Assembly: GCA_018434355.1 (NCBI GenBank)
Contig: JAHDPL010000017.1
Location: 1-64,000, forward strand
DNA length: 64,000 nucleotides
Source of the DNA: Sporomusaceae bacterium
Lineage (GTDB): Bacteria > Bacillota > Negativicutes > UBA1444
Reading direction: 5' to 3'
Part shown: one piece after another, positions 31,384 through 41,826 of the stretch
Layout of the letters: the number at the start of each line of letters is the position of its first letter
How positions within the stretch are numbered: the first letter of the stretch is position 1
Translations under genes and position numbers: made by a program
The notes under the pieces: model-generated
The model's database searches: none
What the model was told of the DNA's origin: nothing
Seen by the model: the letters and a program-made list of their open reading frames with translations, nothing else

Positions 31384-32682
31384 ATGATAAGTCTGGTTGT
31401 GGTGCTCGCTATCATCGTTTCCATTGCGCTGGGTTATCGGACAAAGATCAACACCGGATTTTTTGCCATTGCATTCGCCTACCTGATCGGCTGTTTTGTG
31501 CTGAATCTAAAGGCAATCGATGTGATCCGGATGTGGCCGCTCAGTATATTTTTCGTCATTTTTGCCGTGTCTTTGTTTTATAATTTTGCCCTGGTCAACG
31601 GCACGCTGGAAAAACTGGCTGCCCACTTGCTGTACGGATGCCGCCGGTTTCCCCATCTGTTGCCGCTGGCCGTGTTCTTTGCCGCGACGATGATTGCGGG
31701 GATGGGAGCCGGTTTCTATACCGTGTTGGCCTTTATGGCGCCGATCACTCTCTTGTTGTGCGACAAGACCAACATGAGCAAGATGGTGGGCGCGATGGCC
31801 GTGAATTATGGGGCGCTGGCTGGCGCCAACTTCATGAGCAGCCAAAGCGGCATCATCTTCCGTGGCTTGATGGAGCGGGCTGGTGTCAGTGCGGAATCTT
31901 CATTCGTCTATGCCACGATGATCTTCATTGCAACGCTGATTATCCCGATTGTAGTGATCGGCGGCCTGATTTATTTCAATAAAGCCAAAGGCGGGACTTG
32001 CGACAATCTGGTGGTAGAAAAGCCGGGGCCGTTTGACGCCAAACAGAAAACGACCTTGTATCTGATTGTGCTGATGATGGCGATTGTATTGATCGCGCCG
32101 GTTATGCATCAGATTTTCCCTGCCAACAAAACGATCACATTCATCAATTCCAAAATGGATATCGGTCTGATCGCCAGTGTGTTCACGGTGATTGCCTTGC
32201 TACTCAAACTAGGCGACGAAAAGAAAGTAATCGCCATGGTTCCCTGGAGTACGCTGATCATGATCTGCGGTGTCGGCATGCTGATTTCGGTGGCGATCAA
32301 AGCCGGCACGATCAAGATTTTGGCGGCATGGATCGGCGCAAACATTCCCTGGGCTCTGGTGCCAATCGCAATGTGTGTCGTCGGCGCGATCATGTCGCTG
32401 TTTTCCAGCACATTGGGCGTTGTCACACCGGCCCTGTTTCCGCTGGTTCCCGCCCTGGCCGCGTCGTCAGGCATCAATCCGATGGTGCTGTTTGTCAGTA
32501 TCGTTATCGGCGCGCAGGCTTCGGCGATCTCGCCGTTTTCTTCCGGCGGTAGCCTGACGCTCGGTTCCTGTTCCAGCGATGAAGGACGGGCCGAACTGTT
32601 TCCGCAGCTACTATTCCGGGCGGTGCCGATCGGATTTGTTGCGGCGCTGCTGATGACGGTTGCCTATTCGGTGCTGTTTTAA
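31384..32682 (+). CDS. MatC-type dicarboxylate carrier
   Basis: A 432-residue membrane protein with about 11-12 helices, starting with the MatC-type N-terminal domain and containing re-entrant-like segments (MSSQSGIIFRGLME, SPFSSGGSLTLGS). The family transports malonate or other dicarboxylates. ATG at 31384 follows GGAGGAAG. It is the first gene of a unit with DUF6282 hydrolase and isocitrate dehydrogenase, under the promoter at 31300-31328 and probably controlled by the divergent LysR. The imported acid is unknown. Confidence 0.82.
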   Translation: MISLVVVLAIIVSIALGYRTKINTGFFAIAFAYLIGCFVLNLKAIDVIRMWPLSIFFVIFAVSLFYNFALVNGTLEKLAAHLLYGCRRFPHLLPLAVFFAATMIAGMGAGFYTVLAFMAPITLLLCDKTNMSKMVGAMAVNYGALAGANFMSSQSGIIFRGLMERAGVSAESSFVYATMIFIATLIIPIVVIGGLIYFNKAKGGTCDNLVVEKPGPFDAKQKTTLYLIVLMMAIVLIAPVMHQIFPANKTITFINSKMDIGLIASVFTVIALLLKLGDEKKVIAMVPWSTLIMICGVGMLISVAIKAGTIKILAAWIGANIPWALVPIAMCVVGAIMSLFSSTLGVVTPALFPLVPALAASSGINPMVLFVSIVIGAQASAISPFSSGGSLTLGSCSSDEGRAELFPQLLFRAVPIGFVAALLMTVAYSVLF

Positions 32683-32730
32683 GCGGAGAGTTCTGAGCTG
32701 GAGATTGCATGAGCAGAGGAGGAAAATAAA

Positions 32731-33573
32731 ATGTCAATTAAAGAACGGGAAGCGCTATTGCGTGGAGTCATCGATGTTCATATTCATACCACGCCGGATG
32801 TCCGAAAGCGGCGACTGAGCGACCTGGAGCTGGCGGCAGAAGCCCGACGGGTAGGAGCGCGGGCCATCGTGATCAAATCTCATGTCGTGCCGACGATGGA
32901 CCGGGCCTGGATTGCCGGTCAGGCCACGCCGGGAGTGCAGGTGTTCGGCGGCATTACGCTTAATCCACACATCGGCGGGCTTAATCCGCTGGCAGTCGAG
33001 ACAGCAGCCCAAATGGGAGCGAAATTTGTTTGGCTACCGACAGCCTGGTCGGCCAATGAGCGTAAACGCAAAGGGGCCGGCGATGGGGTGGAGACGGTTG
33101 CGGACGGAAAAGTACTGCCGGCGTTGGTCGATATCCTCAAACTGATTGCGAAAAACGGCCTAATTTTGGGTACCGGCCATCTGACGCCGTCGGAATGTCT
33201 GGCCGTTGTCGAAGAGGCCCGCAAACAGGGAGTGGAAAAAATCGTTGTCAATCACCCCGAGTGGACGACGGTCGACATGTCGATTGACGAACAAAAGGCG
33301 CTGTCGCAGTTTGATGTCTTGTTCGAACGCTGCTACGCCCGTTCGGTTGACGGAAGGTATGAGACGAATTTCCGCCGCAATCTGGCAGCAATGGAAGCGC
33401 TGGGCTTTGCCTCGACGATTGTCGCGACTGACGGCGGCCAAGTGGAAAATCCCGTTTGGAGTGAGGCGTTGTCGGAGTATATTGAGTTTCTGCTGCAGGC
33501 AGGCGTGTCACAGAACGATGTGGACAGAATGACCAAGCATAATCCAGCCCGAATATTGGGCTTGGTGGATTGA
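32731..33573 (+). CDS. DUF6282-family amidohydrolase-like protein
   Basis: A 280-residue protein with the amidohydrolase/PHP metal-site order: DVHIHT near 15-20, LGTGHLTP near 148-155, VVNHPEW near 172-178 and ATDGG near 232-236. The family (DUF6282) has no assigned reaction; the site suggests hydrolysis of a cyclic amide or lactone, or a decarboxylation. It follows the MatC-like gene by 48 bases and is one base from the reading start region of the isocitrate dehydrogenase gene, so it probably acts on the transported compound. Confidence 0.8.
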   Translation: MSIKEREALLRGVIDVHIHTTPDVRKRRLSDLELAAEARRVGARAIVIKSHVVPTMDRAWIAGQATPGVQVFGGITLNPHIGGLNPLAVETAAQMGAKFVWLPTAWSANERKRKGAGDGVETVADGKVLPALVDILKLIAKNGLILGTGHLTPSECLAVVEEARKQGVEKIVVNHPEWTTVDMSIDEQKALSQFDVLFERCYARSVDGRYETNFRRNLAAMEALGFASTIVATDGGQVENPVWSEALSEYIEFLLQAGVSQNDVDRMTKHNPARILGLVD

Positions 33574-33583
33574 GGTGCAAAAA

Positions 33584-34789
33584 ATGGCCGAGAAAATAAC
33601 TATACAGAAGGGGAAACTGGTCGTGCCTGACTGTCCTGTCATCCCCTTTATCGAAGGCGACGGCACCGGCCCGGATATCTGGGCGGCGTCGCAAAAGGTG
33701 CTGGACGCCGGCGTTGCCAAAGCATATGGCGGCAAGCGTCGCATCGAATGGCTGGAGATATTGGCGGCGGAAAAAGCGCACCGGTTTACCGGTGAGTGGT
33801 TGCCGCAAAAAACATTGGCGGCGATCCGTGAACATGTGGTGGCGATCAAGGGGCCGCTCGGCACACCGATCGGCGGCGGTTTCCGCAGTATCAACGTATC
33901 GCTGCGGCAGGAACTGGATTTGTACGCCTGCATCCGACCAGTCAAATGGGTTCCGGGCACGCCGAGCCCAGTCGTCCATCCGCAGAGGGTCAACGCGGTA
34001 ATTTTCCGCGAAAACATCGAAGACAACTATTCGGGGATCGAGTGGGCGGCGGGGACGGAGCAAGTCGAGCAGGTACGAGGTTTTCTTAATGGCGAGATGG
34101 GTTGCCATTTGCCGGAGGAGTCGGGCATCGGCATCAAGTTCATCAGTCGGGCCGGTTCGGAGCGGATCATGCGGCGGGCTCTGCAGTATGCCGTGGAGCA
34201 GGGGAGAAAGACGGTGACGATCGTGCACAAGGGTAACATCATGAAGTACACCGAAGGTGCGTTCAAAACCTGGTGCTACGAACTGGCGAAAAAGGAATTT
34301 GCTGCGCTGACCGTCACCGAGGAAGAGGTCTGGCAGGGCGCGTCAGTGGAAGGAAAAATCCTGATCAACGACCGGATTGCCGACAATATGTTCCAGCAAA
34401 TTTTACTTAGGCCGCAGGAGTATGAGGTGTTGGTCTGCCCCAACCTGAACGGCGATTATCTGTCGGACGCGATGGCGGCGCAGGTCGGCGGACTGGGCAT
34501 GGCGCCCGGAGCCAATGTGGGCGATGCGGCGGCTATTTTTGAGGCGACGCATGGCAATGCACCGAAGTATGCCGGCATGGACAAGATGAATCCCGGTTCG
34601 GTGATTTTGTCCGGCGTGATGATGCTGGATTATCTCGGCTGGAGCGAGGCGGCGCGATTGATTGAGTCGGCGCTCGGCAAAACGATCCTGCAAAAGACCG
34701 TCACCTACGATCTGGCTCGCGGCATCGACGGGGCCACAGAATTGAAGACATCGGAGTTTGGCGCGGCGATCATCGCCAATATGGGATAG
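33584..34789 (+). CDS. icd: NADP-dependent isocitrate dehydrogenase
   Basis: A 401-residue isocitrate dehydrogenase. Substrate loop [19 protein letters not shown] near 90-108 includes the Ser that contacts isocitrate; [17 protein letters not shown] near 322-338 carries the Lys-Tyr pair that marks NADP specificity. It oxidises isocitrate to 2-oxoglutarate. The ATG at 33584 follows GAGGTG, which overlaps the DUF6282 stop. Its place in a transporter/hydrolase operon instead of with citrate synthase or aconitase is unusual and suggests a dedicated route; a related 3-isopropylmalate-like substrate cannot be excluded. Confidence 0.88.
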   Translation: MAEKITIQKGKLVVPDCPVIPFIEGDGTGPDIWAASQKVLDAGVAKAYGGKRRIEWLEILAAEKAHRFTGEWLPQKTLAAIREHVVAIKGPLGTPIGGGFRSINVSLRQELDLYACIRPVKWVPGTPSPVVHPQRVNAVIFRENIEDNYSGIEWAAGTEQVEQVRGFLNGEMGCHLPEESGIGIKFISRAGSERIMRRALQYAVEQGRKTVTIVHKGNIMKYTEGAFKTWCYELAKKEFAALTVTEEEVWQGASVEGKILINDRIADNMFQQILLRPQEYEVLVCPNLNGDYLSDAMAAQVGGLGMAPGANVGDAAAIFEATHGNAPKYAGMDKMNPGSVILSGVMMLDYLGWSEAARLIESALGKTILQKTVTYDLARGIDGATELKTSEFGAAIIANMG

Positions 34790-34800
34790 TACATATAGTA

Positions 34801-34850
34801 GATAAAAACCGGGACTGAAGCTTGCGTAAGATTCAGTCCCGGTTTTTATC
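34801..34850 (+). terminator. Intrinsic terminator after icd
   Basis: A perfect 19-bp stem (34801-34819 with 34832-34850, GATAAAAACCGGGACTGAA) and 12-base loop, ending in a T-run. It starts 12 bases after icd. Confidence 0.93.
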
Positions 34851-35007
34851 ATTGCGATCAAAGGGGTTCCAGTAAAATCTGCCATTCTGTGGCGTTCAAA
34901 CTAGTGTTTCCGATTGAAAAGTAAAAAAACTTTGTCGAGTTAAAGGAGTTTTGTCATTAACGGCGAAACAAGCAGGAGTTTGAAATGCCTTTGTGGGAGG
35001 CGCCGAA

Positions 35008-36912
35008 TTGTCGGCAGAAAAGAATCGTTCCTCGGAAACAGAACGTTACCGCAACATGTATTCGCTGATCCGCAGCATGTGCAACAATGCGCCGGACCTG
35101 ATCTGGGCCAAGGATCTGGAGGGACGTTATCTGTTTGCCAATCAGGCGATTTGCGATGTGCTGCTGAACGCCCGCGACACCGATGAACCGATCGGCAAGA
35201 CCGATTTGTATTTTGCCTGCCGGGAGCGTGACGAGCATCCGGAAGATTCGGACTGGCACACCTTTGGCGAAGTCTGCGTCGATTCGGACCAGGTGGTGCT
35301 GACGTCGAAGCAGGCGGGGCGGTTTGACGAGTTCGGCAATGTGCGGGGAAATTTCCTCCGACTGGATGTGCATAAAGTTCCGTTTTTTGATGCCGATGGC
35401 GAGCTGATCGGCACGGTGGGCTGCGGTCGCGACGTGACAAAGGAAAAAGAGATGGAAGCGGCGCTGCGCCAATGTGAATCACGGTACCGCCTGATCGCCG
35501 AGAATACGGATGACGTGATCTGGACGATGGATCTGGTGACAGGAAAGTATACGTTTTTTAGCCCGTCGGTAGAAAAACTGGGCGGGTATTCGGTGGAGGA
35601 AGCGTTGCAGCTTTCCTGGGACAAACTATTGGCGCCGGAGACGGTGCCGATCGCTCGCAGGCGGCTGAATGAAAGGTTGCAGAAGTTTGCCGCCGGCGAT
35701 CTGTCGCAGCAGGTTGGACGCTCCGAATATGAGCATATCTGCAAAGACGGCAGCGTCATCCCGGTTGAAATGTCGACGACGCTGTTGACCGACGCTTCCG
35801 GTAAAGTGACGACTCTGCTCGGCATTTCCCGTAACATCAGCGAACGCAGGAAAGCCGAAGCGGCATTGCGGCAAAGCGAACAGCGTTACCGCGCGCTGAT
35901 CGAGCAGTCGGCGGAAGCGATCCTGCTGGTGGATATCGCCGATAATCAGATTGTCGAGATCAATCCGGCCTGTTGTCGTCTGCTGGGCTTTGAGCGGGGT
36001 GAGCTGCTCGGGCAATCGCTGTGGACCTGCAGCCTGGATGACGCGGAAACGATTGAAAAGGCGCAGCGTTGCAGTCTGTCGCCGGCGGGGCAGCAACAGC
36101 CGATGGCTTGCGTCTATCGTCACAAGAACGGCGTGCTGATTTATGTGGAGCAAACCGGCAGTATCGTCGAACTTGATGGTCGCAGGTTGTTTCTCGCTTC
36201 GCTGCGCGATGTCACCGCCGAACACAAACGGCAGCAAAAGATCAGCCAGGAGCTGAAACTGGCCCGCGATCTGCAAAAAGCCACGTTGCGCGAGTTCCCT
36301 GCGGCGCCGGGCGTGACGGTGCGGACGGTTTACGAGGCGGTCGGGGCGGTCAGCGGCGATATCTATTTACTGGAATGGATCGTGCCCGGAAGAGTGTTTC
36401 GCGGCTATATCGCCGATGTGATCGGCCACGACATCGCGGCGGCGCTGGTGACTTCGGCCATGTCGGTGCTGCTGCACGAGGCGGCCGAGATGCGGGTTTC
36501 GCTGGCCGATCAGTTGGACTGGATCCACCGCCGGACACTAAAAACATTTCCCGAGGACTTTTTCGTCGCCGTGGCTGCAATCGAGGTGGATCTGGATGCG
36601 AGGCGACTCCGTTATGCCACTGCCGGCGTCAACCAGTTTTGGCAGGCCCGTCATGGCAACGTCGCACGGATCGCCGCCCCGTCGCTGTTTTTGTCGGTGA
36701 CGGAAACCCCGGACCTCTGCACCGGCGAAGTTGAGCTGAAACCGGGTGATTTGTACTATTTCCCCACCGATGGACTGACCGATCTGATGAGTCAGGAGGA
36801 GACCGGCTGTTTTGCTGATTTTGACGCGGGTGTCGCCTGGCTGGAGCGGTTGGCGGTTTCGCCGCTGCGGCGCGACGATGCGACGGCGATCTGCATCCGG
36901 ATTGAAGGATGA
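35008..36912 (+). CDS. Triple-PAS sensor with SpoIIE/PP2C phosphatase output
   Basis: A 634-residue cytoplasmic protein with three PAS domains (about 15-145, 150-280, 285-405), a coiled coil (KISQELKLARDLQKATL) and a SpoIIE-type PP2C phosphatase domain (about 420-634). Metal-site motifs SGDIY, DVIGHDIAAAL, PTDGLTDL and RRDDAT are present. Such proteins dephosphorylate anti-sigma antagonists (STAS domain proteins) in response to a PAS signal. The TTG at 35008 has TGGGAGG seven bases upstream and is preferred to a GTG at 34993. No STAS or anti-sigma gene is adjacent. Confidence 0.9.
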   Translation: MSAEKNRSSETERYRNMYSLIRSMCNNAPDLIWAKDLEGRYLFANQAICDVLLNARDTDEPIGKTDLYFACRERDEHPEDSDWHTFGEVCVDSDQVVLTSKQAGRFDEFGNVRGNFLRLDVHKVPFFDADGELIGTVGCGRDVTKEKEMEAALRQCESRYRLIAENTDDVIWTMDLVTGKYTFFSPSVEKLGGYSVEEALQLSWDKLLAPETVPIARRRLNERLQKFAAGDLSQQVGRSEYEHICKDGSVIPVEMSTTLLTDASGKVTTLLGISRNISERRKAEAALRQSEQRYRALIEQSAEAILLVDIADNQIVEINPACCRLLGFERGELLGQSLWTCSLDDAETIEKAQRCSLSPAGQQQPMACVYRHKNGVLIYVEQTGSIVELDGRRLFLASLRDVTAEHKRQQKISQELKLARDLQKATLREFPAAPGVTVRTVYEAVGAVSGDIYLLEWIVPGRVFRGYIADVIGHDIAAALVTSAMSVLLHEAAEMRVSLADQLDWIHRRTLKTFPEDFFVAVAAIEVDLDARRLRYATAGVNQFWQARHGNVARIAAPSLFLSVTETPDLCTGEVELKPGDLYYFPTDGLTDLMSQEETGCFADFDAGVAWLERLAVSPLRRDDATAICIRIEG

Positions 36913-37078
36913 TGAAATGTTGTGTGACGCCGGAGTTTAAGCTGTCGATGGGGAATCGGCAGCTTTTTGATTTTTCTGCGCTGGTCCGCGCCATTGATAT
37001 GGCCGGCGATATGCAATAAAATATAACAATACACAAACACTTGATGACGACGATGTTCAAGCGAAAGAGGTGGATCTG

Positions 37079-40000
37079 GTGGCGCAGGTGCGACGGATTT
37101 ATGTGGAAAAGAAACCGGGGTTCGATGTGGAAGCCGGCGGGTTGCTGCAGGATCTGCGGGATAATGTGGGACTGACCGGACTCGCCCGGTTGCGGCTGGT
37201 CAACCGCTACGACGTGGCGGGGCTTAGCGACGCCGAATACGCGATGGCCCGGCAGACGGTGTTTGCCGAACCGCCCGCCGATATGGTGTTTGATGAGATG
37301 ATCGAACTGGGGTCCGAAGCCCGGGTGTTCGCTATGGAGTACTTGCCCGGACAATATGACCAACGGGCTGACTGGGCGGCCCAGTGCATCCAGGTCGTGA
37401 CGCAAAAGGACCGGCCGGAGGTCGTTTCCGCTAAACTGATCGCGCTGTATGGTGAACTGACGGACGAGCAGTTTGCGGCAGTCAAAACCTATTGCATCAA
37501 CCCGGTGGAAGCGCGCGAAGCGTCGCTGGCCAAGCCGGAATCGCTGACACTCGATGCGCCGACGCCGCCGGATGTGTCGGTGCTGGAAGGGTTTGGCGCG
37601 CTGGACCAGGCCGGGCTGCAAAAACTGGCCGAAGAGATGGGGTTGGCGATGAGCTTGGCCGATCTGACCTTTTGCCAGGGATATTTCCGCGACAGCGAGC
37701 GGCGCGACCCGTTTGTGACCGAAATCCGGGTGATCGACACTTACTGGTCGGATCATTGTCGACATACGACCTTTTTTGCCGCGGTGGACCGGGTGGCGAT
37801 CGAAGACGGCAAGTATACCGCGCCGATTGCTGCAGCGTTTGAAGCTTATCAGTCGGCCCGCAACACGCTCTATGCCGATGCGCCGCGCGAAATGTGCCTG
37901 ATGGACCTGGCCACGTTGGGGATGAAGCAACTGAAAAAGGCCGGCAAACTGGCCGATCTCGATGAATCCGATGAAAACAACGCCTGCAGCATCGTGGTCG
38001 AAGCGATGATCGACGGCAAGCCGCAGCCTTGGCTGGTGATGTTCAAGAACGAAACCCACAACCACCCGACGGAGATCGAGCCGTTCGGCGGCGCGGCGAC
38101 CTGTCTGGGCGGCGCGATTCGCGATCCGCTGTCGGGGCGTTCCTATGTATATCAGGCGATGCGGGTGACCGGCAGCGCCGACCCGCGGCAAAAGCTGGAA
38201 GACACGCTGCCTGGCAAACTGCCGCAGCGCAAGATCACCACCGGCGCAGCGGCGGGTTACAGTTCCTATGGCAACCAGATCGGTCTGGCGACCGGTCAGG
38301 TGGCGGAGGTCTACCATCCCGGCTATGTGGCGAAACGGATGGAGATCGGGGCGGTGATCGCGGCGGCGCCCAAAGAAAATGTGGTGCGCAAAGCGTTGTC
38401 GGCCGGCGACGCGGTGATTCTGGTCGGCGGCCGGACCGGTCGCGACGGTTGCGGTGGCGCGACAGGTTCGTCCAAGGAGCATACCGAGGATTCGCTGGCG
38501 ACGTGCGGCGCGGAAGTGCAAAAAGGCAATCCGCCGACCGAACGCAAGATCCAGCGGTTGTTCCGTCAGCCGGCGGCAAGCCGATTGATCAAGAAATGCA
38601 ACGATTTCGGCGCCGGCGGCGTCTCGGTGGCAATCGGCGAATTGGCCGAAGGGCTGGAGATCGACCTGGATGCGGTGCCAAAGAAATACGACGGGCTGGA
38701 CGGCACCGAACTGGCGATTTCCGAGTCGCAGGAACGGATGGCGGTGGTGGTGGACGCGGCGGATGCGGCGAAATTCATCGAACTGGCGGCGGCCGAAAAC
38801 CTGGAGGCGACAGTTGTCGCCCGGGTCTCCGATACGCGGCGGCTACGAATGCACTGGCGCGGCAAGCCGATCGTCGACATCAGCCGCGACTTCCTCGACA
38901 CCAACGGCGTGCGGCAGCATGCGGCAGTGCGTGTGGAAGCGCCGCCGGAGGCGGCAGCCTATTTTGGCCGGACTTCGGCAGCTGCGGGGGAATGCGATCT
39001 GGCCGCAGCATGGCTGGCCAATCTGGCCGACCTCAATGTCTGCAGCCAGCGCGGCATGGTCGAGCGTTTCGATAGCTCGATCGGCGCGGCGACGATCCTG
39101 ATGCCGTACGGTGGGGCGCAGCAGGCCACGCCGCCGGAAGGGATGGCCTCGAAGCTGCCGGTGCTGGAAGGCGAGACGACAAGCGGCACTTTGATGAGCT
39201 ATGGTTTCAATCCCTACCTTTCGGAGTGGAGTCCGTTCCATGGCGCACTGTACGCCGTGACCGAATCGGTGGCGAAGATTGTGGCGATGGGCGGCGATCC
39301 GGCGCGGGTGCGGCTGACGCTGCAGGAGTATTTTGAGAAACTTGGCAGCGACGAAACGCGCTGGGGCAAACCGTTCAGCGCACTGCTCGGCGCTTACTGG
39401 GCCCAGCTGCAACTGGGAACTGCGGCCATCGGCGGCAAGGACAGCATGTCCGGTTCGTTCCGCGACCTAAATGTGCCGCCGACTCTGGTCTCGTTCGCGG
39501 TGGCGCCGGTGGAGGCGGAGCGGGTGATTTCGCCGGAGTTCAAGGCGGTCGGCAGCAAGGTCGTATTGGTTCCGCTGGTTCGCGATGCAGCAGGCATGCC
39601 GGACTTTGACGCGGTGAACCGGGCGTTTGGCCGGGTGGCAGAACTGATTGCCGCAAAACGGGTGGTGGCGGCGCGCACGGTCCGTCTTGGCGGCGTGGCG
39701 GCGGCGGTCAGCGTGATGGGATTCGGCAACCGAATCGGGTTTGTCTTTGCTGAGACGATTACTCGCGAGCAGCTATTTAGCCCGGACCATGGCTCGCTGG
39801 TGCTGGAACTGGCGGCAGGCGAAAACCCGGCCACGGCGCTGGCCGGTGTCGAATATGTTATATTGGGCCAGACCCAGGCGGAGCCGGAAATCTGCGTGCT
39901 GGGAGCGACGGTTTCCCTGGCGGCGGCGCAGCAGGCCTGGGACGAAACGTTGGAAAAAGTATTTCCGACCCAAACCGGGCAAGCGCCCGAGACGGTCGTT

Positions 40001-40852
40001 TTCAAGCCGTATCCTGGTCCGGCGTTGCCCGGTCGGTCCAAAACCGCCGTGGCGAAACCACGGGTCGTTATCCCGGTATTTCCTGGCAGCAACTGCGAGT
40101 ATGATTCGGCCCGCGCCTTTGCCCAGGCCGGCGGCGAGCCGGAAGTGCTGGTGGTGCGCAACCTGTCGGCCAGAGACATCGAGGAGTCGGTCGACGCGCT
40201 GGCCAAGGCGATCCGCCGCTGCCAGATATTGATGTTGCCGGGCGGCTTCAGCGCCGGTGATGAACCGGACGGCTCCGGCAAGTTCATTGCGGCGCTGTTC
40301 CACAGCCCGGTATTGACCGAGGCGGTCATGCAGTTGCTGAACGCACGCGATGGCCTGATTCTTGGCATTTGCAACGGATTCCAGGCGCTGATCAAACTGG
40401 GCTTGCTGCCGTACGGACAGATCCGGCCGTTGTCGGAGGACAGCCCGACTCTCACCTTTAACCGGATCGGTCGTCACATCTCGCGAATGGCCGAAACCCG
40501 GGTGGTATCCGGCCTGTCGCCCTGGCTCAGCATGGTCAAACCTGGCGACATCCACACAATTCCGGTTTCGCACGGCGAAGGCCGCTTGGTGGCTAGCAGA
40601 GAGCACCTGCAGCGGATGGCGGCGCAGGGGCAGATTGCCACCCAATATGTTGACGCGGCAGGCAACCCGTCGATGGCGATCGAAGTCAATCCCAACGGTT
40701 CCGACTGGGCGATCGAAGGGATCACCAGCCCGGACGGAAGGGTCTTTGGCAAGATGGGCCACTCCGAGCGGATCGGCCGGCATGTCGCCGTCAATATTCC
40801 CGGCGAAAAAGACCAGCGGATCTTCGCCGCCGGGGTGCGGTATTTCCGATAA
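37079..40852 (+). CDS. purL: Phosphoribosylformylglycinamidine synthase, long single-chain form
   Basis: A PurL of about 1257 residues combining synthetase and glutaminase. The ATP-binding FGAM synthase halves fill residues about 1-950 (NETHNHPTEIEPFGGAATC near 324; GGKDSMSG in the second half). The C-terminal class-I glutaminase shows FPGSNCEYDSARAF, GICNGFQAL with the nucleophile Cys, and SHGEGR. It converts FGAR, glutamine and ATP to FGAM in purine synthesis and needs no PurS or PurQ. The GTG at 37079 has AAAGAGG eight bases upstream; a GTG at 37070 overlaps that site. It is not beside other pur genes. Confidence 0.95.
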   Translation: MAQVRRIYVEKKPGFDVEAGGLLQDLRDNVGLTGLARLRLVNRYDVAGLSDAEYAMARQTVFAEPPADMVFDEMIELGSEARVFAMEYLPGQYDQRADWAAQCIQVVTQKDRPEVVSAKLIALYGELTDEQFAAVKTYCINPVEAREASLAKPESLTLDAPTPPDVSVLEGFGALDQAGLQKLAEEMGLAMSLADLTFCQGYFRDSERRDPFVTEIRVIDTYWSDHCRHTTFFAAVDRVAIEDGKYTAPIAAAFEAYQSARNTLYADAPREMCLMDLATLGMKQLKKAGKLADLDESDENNACSIVVEAMIDGKPQPWLVMFKNETHNHPTEIEPFGGAATCLGGAIRDPLSGRSYVYQAMRVTGSADPRQKLEDTLPGKLPQRKITTGAAAGYSSYGNQIGLATGQVAEVYHPGYVAKRMEIGAVIAAAPKENVVRKALSAGDAVILVGGRTGRDGCGGATGSSKEHTEDSLATCGAEVQKGNPPTERKIQRLFRQPAASRLIKKCNDFGAGGVSVAIGELAEGLEIDLDAVPKKYDGLDGTELAISESQERMAVVVDAADAAKFIELAAAENLEATVVARVSDTRRLRMHWRGKPIVDISRDFLDTNGVRQHAAVRVEAPPEAAAYFGRTSAAAGECDLAAAWLANLADLNVCSQRGMVERFDSSIGAATILMPYGGAQQATPPEGMASKLPVLEGETTSGTLMSYGFNPYLSEWSPFHGALYAVTESVAKIVAMGGDPARVRLTLQEYFEKLGSDETRWGKPFSALLGAYWAQLQLGTAAIGGKDSMSGSFRDLNVPPTLVSFAVAPVEAERVISPEFKAVGSKVVLVPLVRDAAGMPDFDAVNRAFGRVAELIAAKRVVAARTVRLGGVAAAVSVMGFGNRIGFVFAETITREQLFSPDHGSLVLELAAGENPATALAGVEYVILGQTQAEPEICVLGATVSLAAAQQAWDETLEKVFPTQTGQAPETVVFKPYPGPALPGRSKTAVAKPRVVIPVFPGSNCEYDSARAFAQAGGEPEVLVVRNLSARDIEESVDALAKAIRRCQILMLPGGFSAGDEPDGSGKFIAALFHSPVLTEAVMQLLNARDGLILGICNGFQALIKLGLLPYGQIRPLSEDSPTLTFNRIGRHISRMAETRVVSGLSPWLSMVKPGDIHTIPVSHGEGRLVASREHLQRMAAQGQIATQYVDAAGNPSMAIEVNPNGSDWAIEGITSPDGRVFGKMGHSERIGRHVAVNIPGEKDQRIFAAGVRYFR

Positions 40853-40867
40853 GGAAACAGCAAATAG

Positions 40868-40896
40868 AAACGGGGGTGCGTCAGCGCCCCCGTTTT
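40868..40896. terminator. Intrinsic terminator after purL
   Basis: AAACGGGGGTGC pairs with GCGCCCCCGTTT (one G-T) around a four-base loop, followed by a T. It lies between converging purL and the HAD gene. Confidence 0.85.
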
Positions 40897-40904
40897 GCGT
40901 TTTC

Positions 40905-41618
40905 CTATAGGCAGATGTCGTATAACTCGGTCAGGCGGCTGATCGTGTAGGTGCTGGGGATTTCGGCGGATTCCGGCTGCGCCTTGTGGTTTAGCCAGCA
41001 GGTGTCGATTCCGGCCAGCAGGCCGCCTTTGATGTCGGTATTCAGCGAATCGCCGATGATCAGGGCCTGCCTGACATTAAAGCCGGGAATGCGGCTCATC
41101 ACATAATCGAAAAACTGTTTGGCCGGCTTTTGAAAACCAATGGTCTGTGAGTCGAACACCGCCTCGAAAAACTCGGCTAAGCCGGACTGTTTCAGCCGCT
41201 TGCGCTGGGTGCGGGTGATCCCGTTCGTGATCACAAACAACCGGTGCGACCCGGACAAGCGCTGACAAACGGCCAACGCCCCGTCCATCTGCTGCGTGCC
41301 GTTGCCCAACAGTTCCCGGTATTGTTTTTCCCATTCCACGCCATCCACGACAACTCCCAGTTTGGCCATGGTCGCGGCAAAGCGCGTGTGCAGCACAGTT
41401 TCCAGAGTGATGCGGCCGTTTTCATAATCCGTCCAAAGCTGTTTATTGACAGTGTTGTACAGATGGAACAAGTCGTCCGTGAACGCATAGCCGTGCCGCC
41501 GGAACAACTGGTTGAGCGAATCGGCTTCGTTGGCGGCGAAATCGAGCAGCGTATCGTCCAGATCGAACAGCAGGATTTTGTAGGCCTTTTTTATATGCGC
41601 CGAGGGTGTGTTTGGCAT
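40905..41618 (-). CDS. HAD-family nucleotidase, YjjG-like
   Basis: A 237-residue HAD hydrolase. Motif I is LLFDLDDTLLDF, motif II VITNG, motif III Lys in QKPAKQFFD and motif IV IIGDSLNTDIKGG. The cap size and the sequence fit the YjjG/TIGR02254 group, which dephosphorylates non-canonical pyrimidine nucleotides. The ATG at 41616-41618 is preceded by GGGAGGTC. It is convergent with purL and stands alone. Confidence 0.9.
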   Translation of the reverse strand: MPNTPSAHIKKAYKILLFDLDDTLLDFAANEADSLNQLFRRHGYAFTDDLFHLYNTVNKQLWTDYENGRITLETVLHTRFAATMAKLGVVVDGVEWEKQYRELLGNGTQQMDGALAVCQRLSGSHRLFVITNGITRTQRKRLKQSGLAEFFEAVFDSQTIGFQKPAKQFFDYVMSRIPGFNVRQALIIGDSLNTDIKGGLLAGIDTCWLNHKAQPESAEIPSTYTISRLTELYDICL

Positions 41619-41826
41619 GAAGACCTCCCAGAAAAGTTTCTATCCAACAATTTACTACAGAGTGGTCGAAACATCAATTGCAGCGGAGACGGCATCGGGG
41701 CCGTTCGTAAGAAAATTTGCAAAAATACCGAAATATCCGGTTTTCTAGCAGGAAATGAACATGTGTAGAAAGAAAATGAATAATTGGAAATTTGTCAACA
41801 AATCAAGTTGGGAGTGTGAAAACGGA

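Noticed and set aside
36913-37078. Small gene between the SpoIIE phosphatase and purL
   Set aside because: No frame with a ribosome site and convincing codon use; it holds only purL's leader.
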